Made by a program: the position numbers and the translations under genes | Assembly: GCA_003531155.1 (NCBI GenBank) | Contig: DQHR01000117.1 | Coordinates: 12,925 to 21,316 of the forward strand | DNA length: 8,392 bases | Source: Bacteroidales bacterium | GTDB lineage: Bacteria > Bacteroidota > Bacteroidia > Bacteroidales > Tenuifilaceae | Direction of reading: 5' to 3' | The notes under the pieces: generated by a model | Seen by the model: only the letters and a program-made list of their open reading frames with translations | Told to the model about the DNA's origin: nothing | Database searches by the model: none | In this document: positions 1-5,996 of the stretch, piece by piece | Numbering within the stretch: the stretch's first letter is position 1 | Layout: the number at the start of each line of letters is the position of its first letter

Positions 1-1806
1 TCGGAAAATGTAATGGATTTACTTCGAGAGTTAACTTTGAAGGGAAAATTAATCTTTGTTGTAATCCACCAACCATCATCGGAGATCTATAAGATGTTCG
101 ACAATATGATGATTCTTGATACTGGTGGTTACATGATATACTATGGTAACCCTGTTGAGTCAATTATGTATTTCAAACGACTCGATATGCAAGTAAACAG
201 CGAAACAGGTGAATGCCCTACTTGCGGAACGGTGAACCCTGAACTTATTTTCAACATCGTTGAAGCTAAAGTGGTTGATGAGTTTGGAAGATATACTCCA
301 ATACGCAAAGTTTCTCCTCCAAAATGGGAGGAATATTTTACCGAGAACATAAAACTTGATAAAGTTCCCGACGAAACTAATCCACCACCAAAATCACTTA
401 ACATCCCATCAAGGTTAAAGCAACTATTTATCTATACAACACGTGACTTCTTTTCGAAAGCAAGTAATACCCAGTATATGGTATTGAACTTGCTTGAAAC
501 TCCATTATTAGCATTCATTCTAGCATTCGTAATTCGATATATAGCCGATCCGAACTCAAACATATACATCTTTAGGGAGAACGAGAATATCAACATTTAC
601 ATCTTCATGTCTCTAATCGTTGCACTATTTATTGGTTTAACAGTTAGCGCCGAGGAGATTTTCCGCGATAGAAAAATTCTTAAACGAGAGGCTTTCTTAA
701 ACTTAAGTCGTTCAAGTTATTTATTCTCAAAAATATTTATCCTCGTTGTACTTTCAGCAATTCAATCGTTAGCCTTTGTGCTTATAGCCAATGGTATTTT
801 AGATATCCGCGACATGTACTTCGATTATTGGCTTGTACTTTTTTCAACTGCGGTGTTTGCCAATATGCTAGGTTTGAATATATCAGCCACATTTAACTCT
901 GCTGTAACGATTTACATCATTATCCCATTAATAATGATTCCTATGATGGTGCTATCTGGAGCCATGTTCACCTTCGAAAAACTCAACAGAGCAGTGGGAA
1001 GCATTAATAAAGTTCCCCTAATTGCTGAGTTCATGGTAACCAAATGGGGTTATGAGGCGCTAATTGTTCATCAGTTCAAGGATAATAAGTTTGAAAAGAC
1101 ATTCTATGATTATGAAAAAGTTGCTAGAAATGCAAATTATAAAACAGTATACTATATCCCAGAAATAGAAAAGAGGCTGAACCAATGCATTGAGCTATCG
1201 GATAGAAAAACTGAAAACCAGGCAATTTTCGAAAACAATCTCGCTGTTATTCGTAAAGCAATATTTAAAGAAACAACCAAGGAGTCTCCTGAAGTAACTT
1301 TCGAGCAAAACATAGACGATCTCACTACTGATAAATTTACTAGTGATATGGGATTCATTGTTCTTGGTTACATTGAACAGCTAAAAGAACACTACACTAA
1401 AATTAATGAAGCTGCTGATAGAAAACGTGATAATATTGTTAATTATCTAATTGAAAAGGACAAAGATTTATACGAAGCAAAACGTAAAGCTTACCATAAT
1501 GAGAGCTTAGCTGATTTAGCTACAAAAGCTTTCGAGAAAAATAAGATTCTTCAGTATAAAGATGAACTAGTACAACAGTTTGATCCTGTTTATCGTGATC
1601 CTATTCCAAACCATCTATTAGATTTCAGAACACATTTCTTATCACCTCGAAAGTATTTTCTTGGAACGTATTTTGATACATTCTGGTTCAATATCACAGT
1701 AATCTGGATAATGACTATTGTCTTGTACATAACACTATACTACGAATCGCTTAAGAAGTTTATTGAGCTATTCTCGAAAATTAAGGTGCCAATTTTATCT
1801 AAATAA
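1..1806 (+). CDS. ABCG-like ABC transporter, ATPase-permease fusion (5' end missing)
   Basis: Membrane ABC transporter half whose substrate cannot be read. The frame is open from base 1, so the true start and the Walker A, signature and Walker B motifs lie upstream; the ATG at base 13 is internal. Numbering from base 1, the ATPase end shows the H-loop histidine in VIHQPSS (about residue 23) and an ABCG-type DTGGYMIYYG strand. A CPTC pair follows (Cys72, Cys75). The ABC2-type permease has predicted membrane helices near 160-181, 200-216, 242-268, 276-296, 302-322 and 564-582. The amphipathic stretch EEIFRDRKILKREAF between helices 2 and 3 is typical of ABCG proteins. About 240 residues between helices 5 and 6 are hydrophilic and helix-rich, far longer than the equivalent loop in eukaryotic ABCG proteins. 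The family call is firm; import or export, and the substrate, are unknown. The lipoprotein gene follows after 62 bp. Confidence 0.88.
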   Translation, partial: SENVMDLLRELTLKGKLIFVVIHQPSSEIYKMFDNMMILDTGGYMIYYGNPVESIMYFKRLDMQVNSETGECPTCGTVNPELIFNIVEAKVVDEFGRYTPIRKVSPPKWEEYFTENIKLDKVPDETNPPPKSLNIPSRLKQLFIYTTRDFFSKASNTQYMVLNLLETPLLAFILAFVIRYIADPNSNIYIFRENENINIYIFMSLIVALFIGLTVSAEEIFRDRKILKREAFLNLSRSSYLFSKIFILVVLSAIQSLAFVLIANGILDIRDMYFDYWLVLFSTAVFANMLGLNISATFNSAVTIYIIIPLIMIPMMVLSGAMFTFEKLNRAVGSINKVPLIAEFMVTKWGYEALIVHQFKDNKFEKTFYDYEKVARNANYKTVYYIPEIEKRLNQCIELSDRKTENQAIFENNLAVIRKAIFKETTKESPEVTFEQNIDDLTTDKFTSDMGFIVLGYIEQLKEHYTKINEAADRKRDNIVNYLIEKDKDLYEAKRKAYHNESLADLATKAFEKNKILQYKDELVQQFDPVYRDPIPNHLLDFRTHFLSPRKYFLGTYFDTFWFNITVIWIMTIVLYITLYYESLKKFIELFSKIKVPILSK

Positions 1807-1824
1807 ATATTTTTTCTATCTTTA
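1794..1824 (+). promoter_or_regulatory. Candidate Bacteroidota promoter before the lipoprotein gene
   Basis: TATCTTTA at 1817-1824 differs from the -7 consensus TAnnTTTG only in the last base. TTTA at 1794-1797 lies 19 bp upstream, at the spacing expected for a TTTG -33 element, and also has one mismatch. Transcription would begin near 1830, which argues against translation starting at the TTG at 1830. The sequence is AT-rich, so a chance match is possible, and read-through from the ABC gene is equally plausible. Confidence 0.35.
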
Positions 1825-1868
1825 CTTGATTGCTTTTATGTAAAATGTATTATATCCCGGGTTTAACC

Positions 1869-2780
1869 ATGACGAGGAGTTTACTTTTTTTATTAGTCGT
1901 TTTAGCTATTGGGTTTTCTTCTTGTAACTCCTGTAAGGAGAACAAGAAGTTGAGCAAAGAATTCGATATTCCAGATTCCCTTAAAGAAGATAATCCTATT
2001 CCTATTTCTTCGGCTGTAATTGATAATATGATTGGAAACATTGCCTCGCCAATTGAAACTGCTGCTGTAATTAAAGGATTAAATATTGGTTTTAATAAAG
2101 ATCTAATTGCAAAGACGGACTATGCCGATAACTTTAACACCAATTTTCATAAAGCTTTAGGCTTGGGTATGTATGGTTGCGATCTTGGGTATTTGAACAT
2201 GTATGGAAAGACATCACTTGTAATCGATTATATCTCTACAATCCGGAATCTGGCTGATGGAATACAGGTTGGTCAATTCTTCGATTTTTCAACATTAAAA
2301 CGATTGGCAACTAATAACGAGAACATTGACTCCCTCGTTCTTATTTCTCAACAAAGTATGACTCGCATCGATACCTATCTTAGGGAGAATAATCGATCAA
2401 ATCTTAGCATAGTTATTGTAGCAGGTGTTTGGATTGAGGGTCTTTATATTACTAGCATGGTTTCTCAGGAATCGGGTCACAAAAGAATGAGAGAAGCGGT
2501 TGGTGAGCAAAAGGAGATCATAAACCTACTGATGCCTTTGCTTAATCATTATAAGAAAGATCCCAACATGGCTAAGTTAATTAAAGACTTTGAAGGAATT
2601 AAAGTTCTTTATCATGAGGTTAAAATAACCTCTGAAGTTGGTGAACCAACGGCAGTTGAGGAGAATGGAGTATTAACCATTAAATCGAATGACATTCAAA
2701 CTATTGATATAAGCGATGAAACTTTAGCTAAAATAATTGATAAGGTAAAGGAGATTAGGCTTAAACTTTTAAAAGGATAA
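1869..2780 (+). CDS. Putative lipoprotein of unknown function
   Basis: Predicted envelope lipoprotein of 303 residues; I do not recognise a function. The start at ATG 1869 is chosen because it gives a compact type II signal peptide: MTR, a hydrophobic run (residues 4-16), then lipobox FSSC with the lipidated Cys at 19. The in-frame TTG at 1830 and ATG at 1845 would add 13 or 8 residues ahead of the signal and lie close to a candidate transcription start. The mature part looks mostly alpha-helical, with a motif LGLGMYGCDLGYLNMYGK (residues 98-114) of a kind I recall from Bacteroidota hypothetical proteins (from memory, not checked). The C-terminus (about 285-303) is a charged helix. The spacing downstream is 10 bp to the secreted-protein gene, so the two are almost certainly co-transcribed. 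The upstream ABC permease suggests a shared envelope role, which is inference. Confidence 0.8.
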   Translation: MTRSLLFLLVVLAIGFSSCNSCKENKKLSKEFDIPDSLKEDNPIPISSAVIDNMIGNIASPIETAAVIKGLNIGFNKDLIAKTDYADNFNTNFHKALGLGMYGCDLGYLNMYGKTSLVIDYISTIRNLADGIQVGQFFDFSTLKRLATNNENIDSLVLISQQSMTRIDTYLRENNRSNLSIVIVAGVWIEGLYITSMVSQESGHKRMREAVGEQKEIINLLMPLLNHYKKDPNMAKLIKDFEGIKVLYHEVKITSEVGEPTAVEENGVLTIKSNDIQTIDISDETLAKIIDKVKEIRLKLLKG

Positions 2781-2790
2781 TATTATATAT

Positions 2791-3228
2791 ATGAAAAATA
2801 AGTTCCTGATATTTGCAGTATTTCTTTTCTTTTTGGGCTTCTCGGGAACAGCATTTGCCCAAACTGAGGATGAACTTGTTGAAATTTGTGGGATGATTGC
2901 CAAAGAGGCAACATATTTAAAAGATTTTAAAATTCGTTTAGATGCTGGTGATCCTCCTCCACTACAACGTTTCTCTGTAATTCTTAAGAAAGATATTAAG
3001 TATAGGTTCTCGGTTTGTAACTCAAAAGATCTTGAAGGAAAAGTAATTCTTGAACTTTTTGATAATAACAGACTAATTGCTACAACTTATGTAATTGCTA
3101 CAGGCAAAGATTTCCCTTCAATTGATTTCATTTGCCAAAAAACAGGAGCCTACCATTTATCTTTCAAATTTAAAGATGGCAAACCAGGACTTGCTGTTGG
3201 CCTGCTCTCTCTCGTTGAAACATTATAA
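2791..3228 (+). CDS. Small secreted protein of unknown function
   Basis: Exported protein of 145 residues with a clear type I signal peptide: MKNK, a hydrophobic core at residues 5-18, and a probable cleavage site AFA|Q after residue 23. The mature 122 residues contain a short helical start, then alternating strands (about 60-145). The pattern (FSVILKKDIKYRFSV, then LELFDNNRLIATTY, then TGAYHLSFKF) resembles the beta-sandwich layout of PPC-like (pre-peptidase C-terminal) or similar accessory domains; this is pattern resemblance only. Cysteines at 33, 76 and 115 could include a disulfide. There is no lipobox, no C-terminal sorting domain and no catalytic motif that I can see. It is last in the group with the ABC permease and lipoprotein and runs directly into a strong terminator. 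It is likely periplasmic or surface-exposed, possibly a partner of the lipoprotein. Confidence 0.78.
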   Translation: MKNKFLIFAVFLFFLGFSGTAFAQTEDELVEICGMIAKEATYLKDFKIRLDAGDPPPLQRFSVILKKDIKYRFSVCNSKDLEGKVILELFDNNRLIATTYVIATGKDFPSIDFICQKTGAYHLSFKFKDGKPGLAVGLLSLVETL

Positions 3229-3229
3229 G

Positions 3230-3284
3230 AAATAAATAATAAAAAAGACCCGGCTTGATGTCGGGTCTTTTTTATTATTTATTT
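3230..3284. terminator. Bidirectional intrinsic terminator between convergent genes
   Basis: A perfect 23-bp inverted repeat pairs 3230-3252 with 3262-3284 across a 9-nt loop (3253-3261). The core GACCCG/CGGGTC is flanked by A6 and T6, so both strands read as a GC stem followed by a U-run. It begins 2 bp after the stop of the secreted-protein gene, and the stop codon of the convergent kinase (3279-3281) sits inside the outer stem. Confidence 0.93.
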
Positions 3285-4262
3285 GGCTTCAACCTCTTTT
3301 ACCATTTGCGTTATTTCCAACCATGCTTTTTCGTCCATCTTTGGTCCAACAACTTCAATCACCTTGCCCGATAAAATTGCTCCAATTTGTCCACATTTAT
3401 CAAGTGGTAAATTTTTGGCTAAACCATAAATAAATCCTGATGCGTATAAATCACCTGCACCAGTAGTATCAATACTATTAACCTTAATTATCCCAATATT
3501 TACGACAGCATCTTTACTTTTTATCATCGATCCTTTCGAACCAATTTTAACAACTGCGATATCCGCTATTTTGGCTAATTCATGTAATGATTCTTCAGGA
3601 GTCTTACCCGTAAATGCCTTTGCCTCCTCCTCGTTAGCAAAAACGATATCTACATATTTTTCAATTACTTCATTTAAAAAATCGCGATTAGCCTCAACTA
3701 CATTGTAACTTGCTAAGTCCAGTGACACCTTAACTCCTTTTTGATGTGCAAGTTGCATAGCTTTTCTAATAAGACCTTGGTTCTGTACCAAATAACCCTC
3801 AACATGAAAATAGTTGTAGCCATCAAACAACTCCGGAGTTATTTCTTCAGGAACCATTTCTATAGCAGATCCTAAGTAAGTTCCAAAAGTTCGTTCAGAA
3901 TCTTTTGAAATAAAAACGGTAGCTCGACCAGTTTGTGCTTTTCCTTTAAGAAGGATTGGTTCAATTCCGCTTTTTAGCATATCGGATTTGTAATACTCAC
4001 CATACTTGTCGTCATTGATTTTACCAATAAAAGCGCATTTCACACCTAGATTGGCTATACCATTAATAGTATTTGCTGCACTTCCTCCAGCCGCAACACT
4101 TTGCTTCAATCCTTGAGTAGCATTGGTTGCTAGGTTAAGAAAATTTTCATCTACCAACTGCATGCTTCCTTTGGGAAGATTAAGCTGATTAAGAATATTA
4201 TCGTTCTCAATGCTGATAAGCACATCTACTAAAGCATTGCCAAGTCCTAATACTTTTACCAT
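3279..4262 (-). CDS. PfkB-family carbohydrate/nucleoside kinase (adenosine kinase-like)
   Basis: Cytoplasmic ATP-dependent kinase of the ribokinase/PfkB family, 327 residues, full length for the family. Visible motifs in order: N-terminal strand GLGNALVDVL (6-15), the PfkB signature with the Gly-Gly switch and substrate-binding Asn in GGSAANTINGIANLG (59-73), the NxxE magnesium/phosphate motif (Asn210, Glu213), and the anion-hole/catalytic motif DTTGAGD (265-271) with Asp271 as the expected catalytic base. The overall layout fits the adenosine kinase-like subgroup, so nucleoside salvage is plausible. Fructokinase, ribokinase or another sugar kinase cannot be excluded from motifs alone. ATG at 4262 is the natural start, placing the GLGNALVD strand right after the N-terminus. 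The gene stands alone: a tRNA terminator lies upstream and the convergent terminator downstream, so it needs its own promoter. Confidence 0.9.
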   Translation of the reverse strand: MVKVLGLGNALVDVLISIENDNILNQLNLPKGSMQLVDENFLNLATNATQGLKQSVAAGGSAANTINGIANLGVKCAFIGKINDDKYGEYYKSDMLKSGIEPILLKGKAQTGRATVFISKDSERTFGTYLGSAIEMVPEEITPELFDGYNYFHVEGYLVQNQGLIRKAMQLAHQKGVKVSLDLASYNVVEANRDFLNEVIEKYVDIVFANEEEAKAFTGKTPEESLHELAKIADIAVVKIGSKGSMIKSKDAVVNIGIIKVNSIDTTGAGDLYASGFIYGLAKNLPLDKCGQIGAILSGKVIEVVGPKMDEKAWLEITQMVKEVEAK

Positions 4263-4290
4263 CGTGAAATTGTTTGATTATTGTTTTGCG

Positions 4291-4309
4291 TAAAATTACC
4301 CAAATTGTA
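4291..4309 (-). promoter_or_regulatory. Weak candidate -7 region for the PfkB kinase gene
   Basis: On the minus strand two imperfect -7 elements lie 30-50 bp upstream of the kinase ATG: TACAATTTG (4301-4309, one base longer than TAnnTTTG) and TAATTTTA (4292-4299, last base mismatched). No convincing TTTG -33 box is visible, partly because the tRNA terminator occupies that space. A promoter is expected here since the upstream tRNA unit ends in a terminator. Confidence 0.3.
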
Positions 4310-4310
4310 G

Positions 4311-4342
4311 AAATAAAAAAGCCCCGAATTTCTTCGGGGCTT
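4311..4342 (-). terminator. Intrinsic terminator of the tRNA-Asn unit
   Basis: Reading the minus strand, a 10-bp stem (4342-4333 with 4328-4319, core GCCCCGAA/TTCGGGGC) closed by a 4-nt GAAA loop is followed by TTTTTTATTT (4320-4311). It begins 2 nt past the mature tRNA 3' end, so it should end the tRNA transcript and separate it from the kinase gene. Confidence 0.92.
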
Positions 4343-4343
4343 G

Positions 4344-4417
4344 CTCCTCATCTAGGACTTGAACCTAGGACCCCCTGATTAACAGTCAGGTGCTCTAACC
4401 AACTGAGCTAATGAGGA
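4344..4417 (-). tRNA. tRNA-Asn (anticodon GTT)
   Basis: A complete 74-nt cloverleaf can be folded by eye. The 7-bp acceptor stem is TCCTCAT/ATGAGGA. The D arm is GCTC-AGTTGGTTA-GAGC. The anticodon stem CCTGA/TCAGG holds loop CTGTTAA with anticodon GTT (4383-4381). The variable loop has 5 nt. The T arm is CTAGG-TTCAAGT-CCTAG. The discriminator is G (4344), as expected for tRNA-Asn. The three bases after it read CAA, so CCA is not encoded and must be added enzymatically. It has its own consensus promoter about 36 bp upstream and a terminator directly downstream. Confidence 0.97.
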
Positions 4418-4452
4418 GTGTTTTTTCTAATTCCCTTTTGGGTTTAGCGGTG

Positions 4453-4480
4453 CAAATGTAATATTTTTTTTATTTCCAAT
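4453..4480 (-). promoter_or_regulatory. Promoter of the tRNA-Asn gene
   Basis: On the minus strand TACATTTG (4460-4453) matches the Bacteroidota -7 consensus TAnnTTTG exactly. ATTG (4480-4477) upstream is a near match to the TTTG -33 box, but the spacing of 16 bp is shorter than the usual 19 or so. Transcription would start around 4447, giving a leader of about 30 nt before the tRNA 5' end at 4417. Confidence 0.65.
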
Positions 4481-4486
4481 ATCACC

Positions 4487-4516
4487 TTGAATAAAAAAAA
4501 CTTATTTTTTATTCAA
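4487..4516 (-). terminator. AT-rich hairpin after the dehydrogenase gene, possible terminator
   Basis: A perfect 12-bp inverted repeat (TTGAATAAAAAA at 4487-4498 with its complement at 4505-4516, 6-nt loop) lies 8 bp past the dehydrogenase stop. The stem contains a single G:C pair, so it is weak, but its position is right for ending the three-gene minus-strand operon before the tRNA promoter. The A/T runs make it roughly symmetric on both strands. Confidence 0.4.
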
Positions 4517-4524
4517 AAAAGATC

Positions 4525-5466
4525 TTATAAAGTATTTGTAAGATTTCCTTTCATCCAGTTTCTGATGTTACTTAACACAATATCACTTCGTTCAGCTATT
4601 GCTTCGCGTGTAGCAAAGCCAATGTGAGGCAACAATAAAGTATTTGGAGCATCAAATAATGAATGATTCGTTTCTATGGGTGGCTCGTGTTCATACACAT
4701 CAATTGCTGCCCCAGCAATTATACCTTTTACTAAAGCATCTTTTAGTGCATCAGAATTAACAATTGGTCCTCGTGCAGTATTGATTAGAATAGCATCTGG
4801 TTTCATTAATTCTAGTTCTCTTTTGCCAATTAATTCTTTTGTTGCTTCGTTAAGTGGTATGTGTAATGATACTATATCAGCAGCACTTAATAAATTTTCT
4901 AGTTTGACGAATTCTATACCTTCAATCTTCCTGTCGCTTCTCGACCATGCAATAATATTGCAACCAAAAGCCTTTGCAATACTTGCAACTTCAGCACCTA
5001 TTGCTCCATAACCTAAAATACCAAAAGTTTTACCTCGAAGTTCAGCTCCTAGATACCCATTTCGGGTTTTAGCTTCTCGAGTAATTTTATCAAAGGGGGT
5101 AATCTTTCTAAGTAGATCTATTGCCATAGCAATAGTAAGTTCAGCAACTGCATGGGTGCTGTAACCAGCCGCATTACAGACAATAATTCCACGTTCTTTA
5201 ATATAATCTAAGGGAATATGATCAACTCCTGTAAAAGCAACAGCGATCATCTTTAATCTATTTAATTTCTCTACAACCTCTTTTGATATATTGTAATTGC
5301 TTACAACAAGTATTTCAGCATCAATAGAACGGGTTAAGAGCTCTTCTTGATTGGTTGGCATTTGATCAAAATAACAAACAACATGACCTAGATCCCTCAT
5401 TTCATTTGAAAAGGAAATCTTAGTCGAATCGTCTAACCCAATTGGTTCAACAAAAACAATATTCAT
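4525..5466 (-). CDS. D-isomer-specific 2-hydroxyacid dehydrogenase
   Basis: Cytoplasmic NAD(P)-dependent oxidoreductase interconverting a D-2-hydroxyacid and the 2-keto acid; 313 residues, the normal length for single-module members. The Rossmann fingerprint is GYGAIG (Gly152, Gly154, Gly157). The family's catalytic triad is present: Arg232 in NTARGP, Glu261 in DVYEHEPP and His281 in LPHIG. The substrate-binding segment VAFTGVDHIPLD (75-87) is also typical. There is no C-terminal ACT domain, so it is not a standard regulated SerA; hydroxypyruvate/glycerate, D-lactate or phosphoglycerate dehydrogenase activity are all possible. The start is fixed by a 4-bp ATGA overlap with the stop of the DNA glycosylase gene (5463-5466), which implies translational coupling. 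It is the last gene of a three-gene operon and is followed by an AT-rich hairpin. Confidence 0.92.
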   Translation of the reverse strand: MNIVFVEPIGLDDSTKISFSNEMRDLGHVVCYFDQMPTNQEELLTRSIDAEILVVSNYNISKEVVEKLNRLKMIAVAFTGVDHIPLDYIKERGIIVCNAAGYSTHAVAELTIAMAIDLLRKITPFDKITREAKTRNGYLGAELRGKTFGILGYGAIGAEVASIAKAFGCNIIAWSRSDRKIEGIEFVKLENLLSAADIVSLHIPLNEATKELIGKRELELMKPDAILINTARGPIVNSDALKDALVKGIIAGAAIDVYEHEPPIETNHSLFDAPNTLLLPHIGFATREAIAERSDIVLSNIRNWMKGNLTNTL

Positions 5467-5996
5467 TTTATCTTTATTTTATCGTTGATATAATAACGCC
5501 ATGGTTTTGATACCCATTCGTTTCCAGCATAATCGATACCTATTCTTGAACCAGTCATTATATTATATTCCTCATTATTTTCTTCAACCCACATCCTCGA
5601 TGATATAATAAGATCCTCTCCATAAAAATCTTTTCCAACAGATAATCTTTTAGTAAGACGCCCTGGACCTGAATAACCTGCTATACCTCGGATTAAAATT
5701 GCTTGCGGGTTGTTTGGTTCACCTGTCACAAAATTTAGCATCCAATACATGCCATATATAAGGTATACATAAACTAAACCTCCGCGATGATACATCACCT
5801 CTGTTCTAGCAGTTCGTCCCTTGCTTGCATGGCAAGCAAGATCCTCCTCGCCACGATAAGCCTCAACCTCGGTAATGACGAAACGCTCAACAGAACCATT
5901 TTCGAAAGATCGAACAAGAATTTTTCCAACAAGTTCAGGGGCAACAATGAGGACATCACGAGAAAAGAAACTAGCAGCTAAACGACTTGAGTTCAT
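5463..5996 (-). CDS. mpg: DNA-3-methyladenine glycosylase, Mpg/AAG family
   Basis: Monofunctional base-excision repair enzyme that flips out and cleaves alkylated or deaminated purines (3-methyladenine, hypoxanthine); acts on chromosomal DNA in the cytoplasm. At 177 residues it is a compact bacterial version of the AAG fold, unrelated to the HhH-type Tag/AlkA. Visible landmarks: the catalytic Glu45 within VEAY (equivalent to human E125), base-stacking Tyr47 (Y127) and His56 (H136), and the YVYLIYGMYWMLN segment in which Tyr78 and Tyr81 match human Y159 and the DNA-intercalating Y162. NPQAILIRGI and the GPGRLTKRL motif (110-118) complete the core. All key residues are present, so it should be active. 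The gene overlaps both neighbours by ATGA (5993-5996 and 5463-5466), so it is translationally coupled between the O-antigen ligase-like gene and the dehydrogenase. Confidence 0.95.
   Translation of the reverse strand: MNSSRLAASFFSRDVLIVAPELVGKILVRSFENGSVERFVITEVEAYRGEEDLACHASKGRTARTEVMYHRGGLVYVYLIYGMYWMLNFVTGEPNNPQAILIRGIAGYSGPGRLTKRLSVGKDFYGEDLIISSRMWVEENNEEYNIMTGSRIGIDYAGNEWVSKPWRYYINDKIKIK

Noticed and set aside
13..15. ATG at base 13 as the true start of the ABC transporter
   Set aside because: The frame is open to base 1, and a protein starting here would lack nearly the whole ATPase domain although the H-loop is present. The gene is cut by the window edge.
141..404. Minus-strand open frame of 87 codons inside the ABC transporter gene
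   Set aside because: It is the antisense shadow of a well-supported coding frame, with no recognisable domain, start signal or promoter.
3230..3284. Inverted repeat as a mobile-element end
   Set aside because: It has no transposase, no target duplication and no second copy; position and U-runs fit a bidirectional terminator.
4491..4520. Runs of A8, T6 and A6 as a phase-variable tract
   Set aside because: They are non-coding, short, in an AT-rich spacer, and explained as well by a weak terminator hairpin.
4676..5011. Plus-strand open frame of 111 codons opposite the dehydrogenase
   Set aside because: It lies antisense to the conserved Rossmann and catalytic region, and its composition (Ser/Ala/Ile-rich) is what an antisense frame would give.
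5787..5981. Plus-strand open frame of 64 codons opposite mpg
   Set aside because: It is antisense to the conserved catalytic core of the glycosylase, with no ribosome site and no protein-like features.
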